Positions 48,701 through 60,245 of a DNA stretch of 64,000 nucleotides are shown piece after piece. A model generated the notes under the pieces. It was not told the origin of the DNA and did not search any database. It worked only from the letters and a program-made list of their open reading frames with translations. The DNA comes from Xestospongia bergquistia (lineage: Eukaryota > Porifera > Demospongiae > Haplosclerida > Petrosiidae), in NCBI GenBank assembly GCA_963965975.1, contig OZ014415.1, positions 7,789,057-7,853,056 on the forward strand, written 5' to 3'. The translations under genes and the position numbers were made by a program. Numbering within the stretch: the first letter of the stretch is position 1; each line of letters starts with the position of its first letter.

Positions 48701-49029
48701 TGGTTAGTTATTCCTTACCATAAAATGGAAATGCACTATATTAGGATGCCAAGCATGTTTCTATAAAACTTCAATCTAAAGGGATGTATAATGTAGATGA
48801 TAGGAACATCAATTAATTTACTTACTTCTCTCTTGACTAGTTCATTAAATTGTTTGGACACAACTCTTTTGACAGCAACAGTTACTGAACCAAAAGAACC
48901 TCTATAATCATATGATTAATTGTAAATACCACACCCTCTTTTGAGAATGATCAACTCACTTGTAAACAAAAGTGCCTTTACTTCCTTCACCAATGAAGTC
49001 ATTTTCATCAAAAGTTATTTTCATTGCAT
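45745..49029 (-). pseudogene. IRE1/RNase L-like kinase plus KEN endoribonuclease, disrupted
   Basis: Exons (minus): 49029-48960, 48901-48826, 48775-48719, 48671-48612, 47654-47561, 47501-47305, 46784-46558, 46402-46195, 46033-45966, 45915-45745. Phases match at all junctions. Visible: glycine loop GEGSKGTF, VAVKR lysine, NIALELCDCTL, HRDLKPQN, GMAGTLGWIAPEM, DIFAMGC..GKHPFG, then KEN: PSSGEVLAHCLFW, FINDWKDNI, YDGTLVRDLLRAIRNK-THHYH, YFAGQFPRLVIHTC. The RN..HH pair matching the RNase catalytic residues of IRE1 is present. Lesions: TAG at 48763-48761, TAG at 47463-47461, DFG reading YFG, a net two-base shift in 46402-46195, and TAA at 45900-45898. There is no ER signal or luminal domain upstream; linker micro-exons, a CARD-like exon and a death domain lie there instead. 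Confidence 0.85.
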
Positions 49030-49172
49030 CTAGACAGAAATTATAAAAAATATAAAAAATAAATTGTTTACATACTGCTAATAAATATAGTTAATTTTAA
49101 ATCTCATTTATATAACAGTACTTGTTGTAAAAAATGGGTTTATAATTATCAATTTATTTTTAAATTAATTAC

Positions 49173-49723
49173 CTATTACTTGATGTAATGATGCCTGCTC
49201 ATCACTAGACAAAGATTGCCCAGGTGTTCCATCTGTAGATATTCCTGATAATTTATATGAGTGTATTAGTTAATCTGTGTTTTATTATATAACAACTTAC
49301 TCTTGGGGTCATGTGATTGAGATTCGGCACTAGATAAAGATTGTCCAGATATTCCATCTGTGGATACTCCTAATATGAGAGGAAAAAGATATATTAGGTA
49401 GTTTGTGTTTTACAATACAGTATACTCTCACTTATTTGTTCATGTGATTTTGACTCATCTATACAGACAAAGGTTGTCCAGATGTACCATCTGTAGATAT
49501 TCCTGACAATTATATGAATAGGTTAGTTAGCTAGTTTATTATACAGTATATTTACTTGTAAATCCATGTGATTTCAACTCATCACTAGACAAAGGTTGTC
49601 TAGATATTCTGTCTGTAGATACTCCTAATAAATTTATGATAAGAGAATTATATAATATAGCATATTTACTTGTAGATCCATCACTAGACAAAGGTTGTCT
49701 AGGTATTCTGTCTGTAGATATTC
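49173..49723 (-). CDS. Five tandem paralogous linker micro-exons
   Basis: Exons 49723-49670, 49624-49556, 49502 to about 49434, 49369-49301 and 49244-49173 (minus) all begin G-(I/V)STD and continue with GQSLSS- or RQPLSS-like residues. Four are exact multiples of three in phase 1 to 1. The middle one has a four-base insertion creating a TAG. They lead in phase into the kinase's first exon (49029), so they are the N-terminal hinge of that gene. The Ser/Thr/Gln-rich content suggests a flexible spacer. Confidence 0.72.
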
Positions 49724-49799
49724 CTAATAATTTACAAGAAAAGAATTATACAACATTTAGTTAGTTTTATTATTATACAATATACTCACTCATTGCTTC

Positions 49800-51290
49800 A
49801 AATGATATGGACTCATCCTTAGAACATAACACACATTATGATAGACAATTGACTATAACATATAATGTTACACAAATATAGTTCAATGAGAGCTATATAC
49901 TATAGAGACTATCTAGAAACATCTGTAGACAGATATCATACAATCATCATAAAGCAAGCGATTTATATTAAAAAAATCAATCATTATAGTGTACCCTGGG
50001 GCAGTGGACAAACTTTAATTTTATTTGTCACTAGATATATTATATGGTTAGAACAGGTTATTAATTGAAAACCTTTTCCTAAAAATCATTTTGAGTCAAG
50101 GCCATTAACTTTGCAGTGACACATTGAACATAGCTATAACCATTAGAAAATTGACAGCACAGACAATATTAACCAAATATGGAATTATAGAATAATAACA
50201 TTTAAAGGCAGGGAGACATGATGATAAGAAACATCAAGCCTTAGAAGTCATGTTAATTTCAATTGTCTCATACAACAAATCTAACTACTTCTGTCATTTA
50301 TTATTATTATTTATTATTGTTATTCATGTTTAGTTATTATTAAGATCCTGTGAAGTATTAAACATTACATTGCAGTCATTACTAAAATATACTGTTTTAT
50401 AGTTGTGTAGTTAATTGTCTGAGCAATTAAGATTCCATTTAGCTTCTCATTAGTTCGATGAAATATATATCACTGTTAAAATAAATTGATTATTTTAAGC
50501 AATTTATTAACATTTTGGATGCTTGCACCTTGTAAAATACATCAAGGTCTATGTATGGATTCCATGGTAACAGCCTAGCATCTAATTTTGCATAAGACTA
50601 AATAAATCATCATGTTTCTAAAAATTAGTTACATGAATAGTCAATTCCATAGTATGTCAAACTAATTTCTTAAGTAAAATGAACCATACATTTGGTTAAA
50701 TCAACCAATTGATTTTATTGTGTTAATTATTTTATTGTGAATCAAGCAATTTACAAGCCCAAGAGCTATCATCATCATTATGAAGTCTGAGCATGCATAC
50801 ATAAGAGCTTTATTAGACCTGCAGACTTCTAAATTGTGTAATTCCAATATTGTTTAAGGATTCTAACTGATTTAGACTATATCAACAAGTCTATAGCTAA
50901 GAAATATAATTATCTGTGTCTGACAATCATATTGCATGAAGTTATGTATAATGTAACTTTTCATATACACATTCACATCTACACTGTAAAAATTCTTGCA
51001 TTAGTAAACACTATGAAATTTAAAATTTGGTAAATTAAATGTAGGATGTCTTAAATTCTTTATGATTAGAATTATGAATTTGAGTTTTAGACATCACTAT
51101 ACCTAGATTTCACCAGGTTCAAAGTGCAAACTCTGCCTAACTGATAGAATATATATTCTATTGCTATGTGCACTGTATTAACATCCTTATATAAATGATA
51201 CATACCCTTTGGCTGCATGCTTACTGTGCTGGATAAAAAAATTAATTATGAAAACACCATTAACCCAACTTGGCCATGGCCTCCATCTTT
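49800..51290. other. AT-rich region; right end duplicates 5.09-5.30 kb
   Basis: No gene is recognised in most of it. About 51105-51290 matches 5085-5300 (AACTTGGCCATGGCCTCCAT and flanks), which in the left gene contains a coding linker exon. This supports common ancestry of the two upstream helical exons. Confidence 0.5.
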
Positions 51291-51296
51291 AATAAT

Positions 51297-51645
51297 TTAA
51301 TATTTCTCAATACAAAGTTGTTCCATACCATATTTGATTTTGGTAGCAATGTCCTTCAAACCCTGATCATCAGTGCTAAGTAATGCATCACAAATCTTCA
51401 GTAATGTTTGCTTTGGTTCTCTGCTGATATGTATCTGTCTGAGTAGCTCACGTACAATTTTACTGCCTTTGACATAAGCTGAGTAACTTGGATTTGTAGT
51501 AATGTCATCATATACTTCCTTTATAATCAGACGACGAGCAAAAAATTTATTAATTACTCTCTGCAAGATTGCTTCTGATCCAATTAAGGAAGATAGCTTA
51601 TCAAAGTACTTTTGAAACACATCTTCAGAATTTGGTTCATCTATT
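51297..51645 (-). CDS. CARD/death-fold-like exon
   Basis: After an AG acceptor, phase 1, the exon reads DEPNSEDVFQKYFDKL, then about 100 helical residues: ILQRVINKFFARRLI, YDDI, YVKGSKIVRELLRQI, LLKICDALL. Length and helix spacing fit a CARD (K/R..L.....L...L......I......A..L...L), and it resembles the helical exon at 6050-6380. It can end at the stop (51297) or be spliced at G/GTATGG (about 51330) in phase 1, the phase needed to join the micro-exons and kinase downstream. Confidence 0.5.
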
Positions 51646-52098
51646 TTAAAAAATTATAATTATAAAAAATTCTTTAAAAGTATGGCTGAATGCTTCAATA
51701 TTATGTTACATGACAAAGTTGGAACCTCTTACAAGGGGTCTGTGATTTCAAACTAAAAAAGGAGGATGTTTTAAATTCTTAGTGCTGAGAGAATTGTTAA
51801 GTTGGGTTTTAGACATTATCTATCCCTAGATTTCTAAGATTGTGAACCTTTCAGCTACTTCTCAAACGTCCGGCTCAGTACTGTACAGAGCAAGTTAGAT
51901 ACTTCATTTTAATAAAGGTTCCTGACCTTAAATTTTTAATTTTAAACCTACTAAGTTGTTAAATTGGCTTCTAGCAAGAGGTCTGCAAAGACAATAATAA
52001 CACATGCAGTCGACTTAGTAGGTGATGGTTTAGTCGTTTATTTTGGGAGCAAGTTCACATGCTATCCCACTGGTGGAGTACATTCTCTAGCTAAGTTG

Positions 52099-52670
52099 CT
52101 AATGCTGCACATTAATCAAATGATTTAAAAACATTATTAAGAACAAACTTTTTAAAAACTTTTTTTCTAGTTTGTTAACTAGAAAATTTTCCTTTGCTTT
52201 CGTCAGAGCTTCAATTACTTTATACCAGGTAGCATGTGGATCAACCCTAAGCCATTTTGAGAAGAGAGCCATTTTTTGGTCATCTACTGATGAGTAATCC
52301 TTTTCAATGATCTTTAGTGCTGGATCTGTTATGCCTGGTAAGAAAAAACCAAATTTCTTCCACTCAACCAACGAGTCAAGCATTTCTATTAGTTCTGCTA
52401 CAGTAGGTCTATCAGTCAAGTGAGGACCATCTATTGGTAGATAGACAGATATAATGCTTAATGTTACTTATTTCAAATTTAGCTTGATAGACTAGATTTT
52501 AATTTACACTTACTACACCTAACACATTTACCTGACTGCCCATCATACATGAAAATGTGATTAAAGGGGCGAATCAATTGTATAATTTGCTTTGATTTCT
52601 CGTCATTCTTGTTAAAGCAATTGTGTAGCTTCTAGTAGCAATATCACATTAACTCACCGTGTGAGGCCAT
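52099..52670 (-). CDS. Small death-domain protein, 114 aa
   Basis: Two exons: 52670-52658 (ATG, MASH, phase 1 out at GTGAGT) and 52430-52099. It reads RPTVAELIEMLDSLVEWKKF, FFLPGITDPALKIIEKDYSS, KWLRVDPHATWYKVIEALTK: a full six-helix death domain with the typical W..L...L.I....I..I......W and ATW..VI.AL. It closes with a hydrophobic tail (SLFLIMFLNHL) and a stop. It may be a free adaptor, or the first coding part of the CARD-kinase-KEN gene downstream if an unseen donor is used. It is on the same strand and 450 bp upstream of the CARD-like exon. Confidence 0.65.
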
Positions 52671-52955
52671 GTCTTTTTGTAATTCTAATCTGGTAAAGCA
52701 ATGGATGAAAGAGACAGACTTGACCTTTGCAATCTGAATTTCCCGTGAATTTCCCCTAACGGGTATCTGAATTTTCCCTAATTATTTTATTAACATATGT
52801 TATTAACTTAACGCTCACGGGTTATATACGTGTACCTAAACATGATCTAATATATATCTGTACATGTTGTTAATAAGAGTATTGTCTATAGCCCAAATTA
52901 ATTTTTCTTACACAACTATAGCTAAGCCCATAATATGACCAGTTAGAAAACTGAC

Positions 52956-53278
52956 CTTCAGTAATTACATATCTGAACCACTAATTGATGGACATGTATA
53001 ATTACCAGTCATATTACTTTGAAAGTTCTGAAACACAAGTGTACGATCAGGTTTGTTATCTGTGAAATATACAAAGTATCCACTATTAGGAGAATTGTTG
53101 TCTACAGCATTCACTGCCCATGGTACCGGTATATTAGAGAAGTCATCACTTTTACATTCAATACTATATGTTTGACCTGTAGTCAACTGAGTACTATGTG
53201 AGTGACCTTGGAATTCTACGTTAGTTTTTCCTTTTCCTTTTCCATTGACTATTTTATTAATAGCTAGTGTTGGTTGAC
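52956..53278 (-). pseudogene. Duplicated Ig exon relic
   Basis: Near-copy of the first Ig exon of the receptor gene (59944-59612): QPTLAINKIVNGKGKGKTN, TGQTYSIECKSDDFSN and MTGNYTC are all present. A four-base loss after ISGS produces a stop (SDM, TAA), and no further Ig exon or signal exon adjoins it. The duplication extends to about 53345 and corresponds to 59590-60000. Confidence 0.88.
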
Positions 53279-53798
53279 CTAGAAGAGAGAGAGAGAGACA
53301 AGTACAACCCTTCAAAGTACATGTATTTTTTAGAAGACTATACGTATTAAAGACAAGTTGACAGCATTTCATCTCTCATACAAACCCTCAATTTAAACTC
53401 AACAATATAATTAGTTATTATCAATAATGACACAAATGTAACAAACAACATTAACAAAACATTGACAAAAGATCAGTAATTAATTAATATTAAGTAGCAA
53501 CTAAATTAAATTAATCATTGTAGGAGAATATAAATTGTACAAATAGAAATGAATGTATCATATTGTTTAGAGTGCCCTGAGAATAATGTTACCTTGCCAG
53601 TAAAAAATGATTTGAAATTAATAAGTCATCTATGGAAACTTTCGAGATACTTTATTCATAACAGTTGAATACTCTTATTAAATGACATACGAGTAGCTAT
53701 TGAGTTTTACACCACGTATCTATGAAAGAAAAACATTAGTATCAGCATTGAGCCCCATTTGCCTAGCATTATTTAAATAAATGAGGAGTATCACATAC

Positions 53799-54240
53799 TA
53801 TAGAGCTCTTTCCTTTTTTCTCTATCATCAAATAGCTTCAAAAATAGTTTTTGGTGGTCTCTTTGTCTCATAGTATTTTTATCTTCTGTATTATCCTCTT
53901 TTATAGTAAATGCAAAGCTATCATAGAACTACAATGATTGTAATATGTATTGCATATTATATTAATCTTATATGTAGTGTATGCGTGCATATACTACTAA
54001 CAATGAATACATTTTATGATTACTATATAACCATGTTGTCATCCACTTCCCTATGATTTCATCTAATTTTTCAACATTGTCATCACCACTTAATCCTTTT
54101 ACAAATCTCCTATCAACATCAAGTGCTATGGCAAATTTTTTATACTCGTGTGCATTTCTGGCCAAAAGGTCAACGACATGTTTTTATTAGGTCTCTTGTC
54201 AAGAATCAACTCAATAGTATTTTCTATATAAAAAATTCAA
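53799..54240 (-). pseudogene. Death-domain and linker relic
   Basis: From 54220 down: ILDKRPNK, then a one-base shift, then HVVDLLARNAHEYKKFAIAL and GLSGDDNVEKLDEIIGKWMT, which parallel the intact exon at 7352-7683 (HVVELLAEYGH ... GLSGSNI). Homology ends before the PVTW helix. The following linker (about 53896-53799; MRQRDHQK) parallels 62570-62475, but its acceptor AG has become AA. Both lesions mark decay. Confidence 0.75.
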
Positions 54241-54249
54241 AAATATAAT

Positions 54250-55140
54250 ATTATATATATTATTAAGAAATAGAGTTACTTAAGTAAACAGTGTTTATTC
54301 TGAACATGCAACTCCCATTTGAAAGCTGGTACAGCATTAAACAAACCATAGCAAATGAGGAATGGTCAAGCTTCTCATACAGCATTAGACCATTTGAACA
54401 ATGGTCATTAATTAAATGTCTGGTAAGCTTCAGTATTGTTATAACAATATTAAAAGTATAACCCTAAGGTTAAAGTCATAAATCTTACTCTTAAAACTAT
54501 AAATTGCTTAACACTGATAGGGTAATTGCTTTGGTAATGTTTCTATGGTAATTTCTATGGTGACAACTTCAATAAGTACACAATTAATATAACTAATGAA
54601 TTTGGTTGCTATCCCTTCTAGTGATCTTATTATAAAGTATTCATAAACCATTTATTAGGTTTTGTGACATGAGTCCCTTTATTTATCTCTTGTAAAATGA
54701 AGTCATTTAACAAATAGTATATCAAATCAATACCACTTTAATTTCTGTATATTGTTAACATTATTAATATTTTTGTGGTATAATATGCTAACTAATCAAG
54801 AATAGGTAGTTATGCTTCAAAGTTACATAAATATTGTAGTTATCCAAAATTATCTTAGCAGCATTAGATCTACTCTCCATCCTTACAAGTAGTACCTAAT
54901 AAATATTTACTTAATACTCCATTTCGACAATATACTTTGTCCAGAAATGTAGACCCAGCATGTTAATATGGACAGTACTGTACACTAACATATATGTTGG
55001 TGTAAACATTCACACAATTTATATTAATATTAATACTTTTTATCATATATATAAATGTCATAACAATTATTGCTATGTGATATCAAAAATATATAAAAAT
55101 TAATTATATCAAACAACACTTTTCTGTAAAAACATATAGT
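54250..55140. other. Intergenic AT-rich stretch
   Basis: Lies between the receptor's stop codon and the death-domain relic. It holds no recognisable gene or repeat. The receptor's polyadenylation signal should be within the first few hundred bases left of 55141. Confidence 0.4.
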
Positions 55141-58100
55141 TTAAGGTTGTGTCATTTGACGAGACAACATCTCCACTTGTCCAGAAACAATACATTTATC
55201 AGTCACAGGATCTCTGTATGACATGAATTAACAATAAATAATTATTTATAACTTTAAACTCATTGTTTATAAAGAAACCATATTAATTTTTTGGTAAATA
55301 ATTATTACTTACTTATTTTGAAATTTTTGTCTCTTTATAATGCTTCATGAAAAATATATAAGAAAGTATAACAATGTAAACAGTATATAGTTATAATTGA
55401 CATGATCATTAGCAAAATATATAAATGTATAAATATATAATCAGCATTGAATAATATTATATAGGATTTATACATGTTATTTCAAATACTCACCTGACCA
55501 CAATAGCAATGATAATAATGATTGTAATAGTTAAAAGTATTACTACCACAATAGTACTATATATAATACTTGTTACTGAAATAGTAGTGCTGGAAGAATC
55601 TATAGAGAGAAGAAAAATAGTAAATAGGAATGAGTTGGTGCTTGTTTATCTTACTGGATCCTTCACTAACTGTTTTCCCACTATCACTACCAGGTGTACT
55701 TTGTCCAGCACTATTATTAGCTACAATAGTACAATTATACATTGTAAAAGGTTGTAAACCATCAACAGTAACATTAACAGGAGGAGGATGTGGGAAGACC
55801 CTTGGTAGAGAGGAGGGGACTACTTTACTTTCAGTCTCATAACAATTCAGAGTGTAGCTAATAATAATACCATATTGTAGAAATGGATCAGGTGGTAACC
55901 ACTGTACTGTGATCTCATGAGAATAGATGTTTGTAATGGAGAAACTCATTGGAGGACCACCAGGAGCTAATTAAAATATTGAAAAAGGTTTAGCGTAATT
56001 TTGTATTACCTTGTTCATGTGTGATAGTAGTCCCAAATGTAGGGTATCCAGTTCCAATATTGTTAGTAGCATTAAGACTACAATTAAGAGGAGTACCTGG
56101 TCGAAATTTGTTAAGTATTAAATTAACTGATCCTTTCATATCAACAACAAATGCCCAATCTACTAGATAAGAGATCTCATTGATTATCTCATGACAAATC
56201 AGTGTGTAATTAGTTATGTCCTCTCCTATAAGAGGTGGATCCCAACTAAACATGACAGCAGTAGAATTAATTGATGAAAGAGTAAAATTCACAGGATGGC
56301 CAGGGGGAACTAAGAGAAATAAAAGTGATGTCAGAGCATGAGTATATGTTATTGTATATGATGTAGAAATTACAAATAAAATTGCTTAATCATTAGTAAA
56401 CTTATACATTTAAAACATTACAAGTAATCAATTTCAAATACAATAAGTATAATAAGTACAATAAGTAAGAATTTCAAATGCAATACAGGCTATTTGTGTG
56501 GAGTTATTTTAATAATTTTTCACTAATTTTCACTTACCTAGTATTGTTACATTAAATTCCAGTTGCACAGAGTCAATTTCATTCTCAACATTTAGTACAT
56601 AGACTGCTCCATCTTCTAATGTAACATTAACTAAAGTTAAATTAAGTCCATGTTGTCCTGATACACTAGCTCTACTGTCTTTTAAAACATTTGAGATTGA
56701 TTCATCAATATGACGAGTCCATGTCACTGTAGGATCAGGGTAACCTCCCTTGTAAATAACTAATAACTTCATATTATTTCCAATGGGTACATTTAATGTT
56801 GGTGATGTGATATGAGTGATTTGAGGAGCAACTATTAGAAAAAAATGAAAGAGATAGGGAGAGACAAACAAGTAAATATTGTGCTATATCTGTCATATTG
56901 TAATATATATATATCACTATAAAATAATTTTAACTAATTCATCTATAATTTGGTTGAATGCATCTCTATAAAATAAATTGAAGTATATATGTGAATTTCA
57001 TAGTAACAGTTCTGGTCTGTCATCCAATTATCACAATTCTAATAATTAGCTACATGACTAGTCAATTCCTTAGTACATTTATTATTTTAGTAATGAAAAC
57101 TGTACATGATATTAACTTTATTACATTAAATAATTTGCTATGTACATACAACCTGTACAACTATATATTAGTTAAATCAACCAGTCAATTTCTATATTGA
57201 ATTAAATTAAAATAACAGTCAATTTTTACAGTGACATATATTATGATTTAGATGAATGAATAATTTTAGTAGAGCAAACTATATAAACATTTAAATAATA
57301 CTGAATTGAAATATATCACTACTAATATTGATACCACAAGATAGACACTACAAAGATCATTTTATTCATTAAATTTTAAATTTTCACTATAGATTACGCC
57401 TAGTTTGGAACATTTTGCTTTGTGCATTTTTATTTTCTTTCCTTAATCACCTAGTATACTTACTTCCAACTGTCAAATGAAAGTTCTCTGTTCTATTCTC
57501 AACTTCATGGAGAACTAATAATCTTCCTTTACCAGTGTTAGATAGTGTCAGATTGTTTATCATAATAATAGCAATACTGTCCTCTAGTGATATTTTAAGC
57601 TGTCCTGACTCTATGTTGTTTCCCTCCCAAACTAAATCATTGAGAGTAACTGGAGGTTGTGCATTAGATATGCCAACACGAAATACAACATAACTACCAA
57701 CACAATGATAAGACACTCTACTTGAGAGAAGGGTTAGGACAGGAGGGACTATAAAAAGAAAGACAAGACAAATAATGAACAACAACACATATAGTCCCCG
57801 GTATGCCATGATACACTTACATAATATAGTCACATTAAACTCCAACCTTACAGAGCCCACACCATTTCTAACATTTAGTACATACATCACTTCATCTTCT
57901 AATGTAACATTAACTAAAGTTAAATTGAGTCCATGCTGTCCTGATACACTAGCTCTACTGTCATTTAGAACATTGGAGACTATTCCATTGATATGACGAG
58001 TCCATGTCACTGTAGGAGCAGGATAACCTCCCTCATAGGTGACAAATAATTTCATATCATTTCCAATGGATATATTTAATGCTTTCATTGTGATAAGAGT

Positions 58101-60245
58101 GATTTGAGGACCAACTATAGAAGGGAATGAAAGAATGAAATAAGAGTTTTGTAAGTCAGGTAGTAGATAATATATAATTGTGATGTATAAATTTACATGT
58201 ACATGTAAAATACTCCTAATGGATACTAACAAGGTCACATTTATACCCAGTTGGATAATATGCTGTTTAAATTCTGTGCTTTAAAGCAGAGAATTTAAAC
58301 AGCATATTATTAATAGCCTTACCTGGTATATTGACAATAACATCTTGATGGTTATTTCCAACGATGTTATTAGCTCTACAAGTATATCTACCAGCTTGTT
58401 TTGCTTGAATGTTAGTAAATGTGAGACTAGAGACCCTATTAGAGAGTTGTTGTATAGTTACTGAGTCATTGTTCAATTCAATGTTGTTTTTTAACCAAGT
58501 AAAAGTTGGAGCTGGATCACCAATAGTATCATTACAAGTGATAGAGAATGTTGTGTTTATAGTGACAATGATTTCTCTGTTGTTGAGACAATTACAATCT
58601 GAAGAGAGAGTGACCAAAGGCTGAGCTAGAGAGAGAGAGAGAGAGACACACACACACACATTAATGTAGATTTTATCCTAAGATGTATCATTAATATTAG
58701 TCAATTAATTTATGTTCATGTACATGTAAAATACTCCTGTGGATACTAACAAGATCACATTTATACCCAGTTGGATACAAAGTAGAATACACTCACTACT
58801 ATATCACACATGAATGATAGTAGATCTAACTACTTACCATACACTGACAAATGTATATTATACTCTCCAAGGGGAGCCAGTCAGCGTAATAAGGATTAAT
58901 TTGTCCAATTACATTATAAAAGGTGCAGACATGCTATTTGGAGATGTACTTTCTTAAAAAGGGAGGGTAGTGTCATGCCATCTCAACAAGTCTGGGTTTA
59001 GCTACATCATTGTTGTGTAACAGAATAATACTTTAACAAAAATAGTTTAAATAGCTATGAGTTATAACCAGTCAATTAATTAGCATACATGTACATGTGA
59101 AATATGCCTGTGGATACTAACAAGATCACACTTATGGTTGTCCTATTATAACAAGAAGTGTTTTGTTGTTTATTATAATTTAACATATCAACTCACAATG
59201 AATATCCAACATGTGACTAGCAGTAGCAGTACCAGCTGAAGTAATGACATGGCATTCATAGTTTCCCTCCATGGATAGTTGAAAGCCATTATCTGGTGTA
59301 ATAAATGCTGAAGTTCTAGTAAAGGAAATGTCAAATCCTTTACTAGTAGCCAGATTTTTTGTTAATAATTCATTGTTGAAATACCAAGTTATGTTAGATT
59401 TAGAAGGTTCTGGATTTCCTGATACAAAAACTTTTAGTACTAAATTTCCAGCATCATTTTCAGACTTTGTGCTAAGTTCATTCTCCATAATTACAATAGG
59501 ATTACCTTTAGAATGTAAAGAGAGAAAGCAGATAAAGAGAGAGAACAGAGATACAAACACAAATCTAGTAAAGATAATATAATGTAATAATTGCTTAGCT
59601 AGAAAACTGACCTTCAGTAATTTCCAAAGTACGTGAACCACTAATTGATGTACATGTATAATTACCAACCATATTACTTTGAAAGTTCTGAAATACAAGT
59701 ATACGATCAGCTGTATCATCTGTGTAATATACTAAGGATCCACTATTAGGACGACTGTTGTCTACAGTTACTCCAACACCATTCTTTGTCCATGGTGTAT
59801 TAGAGAAGTCATCACTTTTACATTCAATACTATATGTTTGACCTGTAGTCAACTGAATACAACGTGAATGACCTTGGAATTCTATGTTAGTTTTTCCTTT
59901 TCCTTTTCCATTGACTATTTTATTAATAGCTAGTGTTGGTTGACCTAGAAGAGAGAGAGAGAGACAAGTACAACCCTTCAGGGTACATGTGTTTTGTTTA
60001 ACACTCTTAAAAAGATAGTACACAGGTACTTAATATTTGAGTCTGTTGATAGATCGAGGGGAAATTTTTATACAACCAACTGTAAAACAATGCGATAAAG
60101 TACAGTGTGTACGCAAAATATAATGTAGTAATGTAGTGAGTGTTTGTGCGAGAGAGACTGATCATTTACCTGAACAAAACGGAAATAAACAGAAGATACA
60201 GGCTAAGTAGATCGCCGCAGTAGGCACTGATGTAGTCATCATCAT
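55141..60245 (-). CDS. Cell-surface receptor: signal peptide, 6 Ig, 2 FN3, 1 TM, short tail (904 aa)
   Basis: Twelve exons (minus): 60245-60170, 59944-59612, 59505-59197, 58625-58323, 58114-57821, 57748-57464, 56831-56538, 56309-56010, 55966-55655, 55599-55494, 55342-55313, 55213-55141. The total of 2715 nt gives 904 codons plus stop with every phase matching. Exon 1 is a signal peptide (MMMTTSV ... IYLACIFCLFPFCSG). Exons 2-7 are one Ig domain each, most with the Cys, W (TWLKN, TVTWTRH) and YxC-type residues; Ig4 and Ig6 are close paralogues (VTWTRHI, SGQHGLNLTLVNVTLEDG). Exons 8-9 are FN3 (FSWDPPL; VQWLPPDP, YNCTIVANNSAGQSTPG). Exon 10 is TM (STIVVVILLTITIIIIIAIVV). The tail is about 34 residues with no kinase, TIR or death domain. 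There are many N-glycosylation sites. Likely an adhesion or recognition receptor. Confidence 0.88.
58190..59135. repeat. Three short intronic direct repeats
   Basis: The block TACATGTAAAATACTCCT then GGATACTAACAAG.TCACA occurs at about 58195, 58725 and 59090, in the introns flanking the third Ig exon. This is consistent with unequal exchange having duplicated or exchanged Ig exons here. Confidence 0.75.
58255..58310. repeat. 56-nt near-perfect palindrome in an intron
   Basis: ATAATATGCTGTTTAAATTC and its inverse close around GCTTTAAAGC, with one mismatched pair. It lies 13 bases downstream of the donor of the third Ig exon. It would form a strong hairpin in the pre-mRNA next to the 5' splice site. 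Confidence 0.85.

Noticed and set aside
53968..54165. Functional death-domain exon
   Set aside because: The frame breaks just upstream and the C-terminal helices are missing, so it is listed as a relic.
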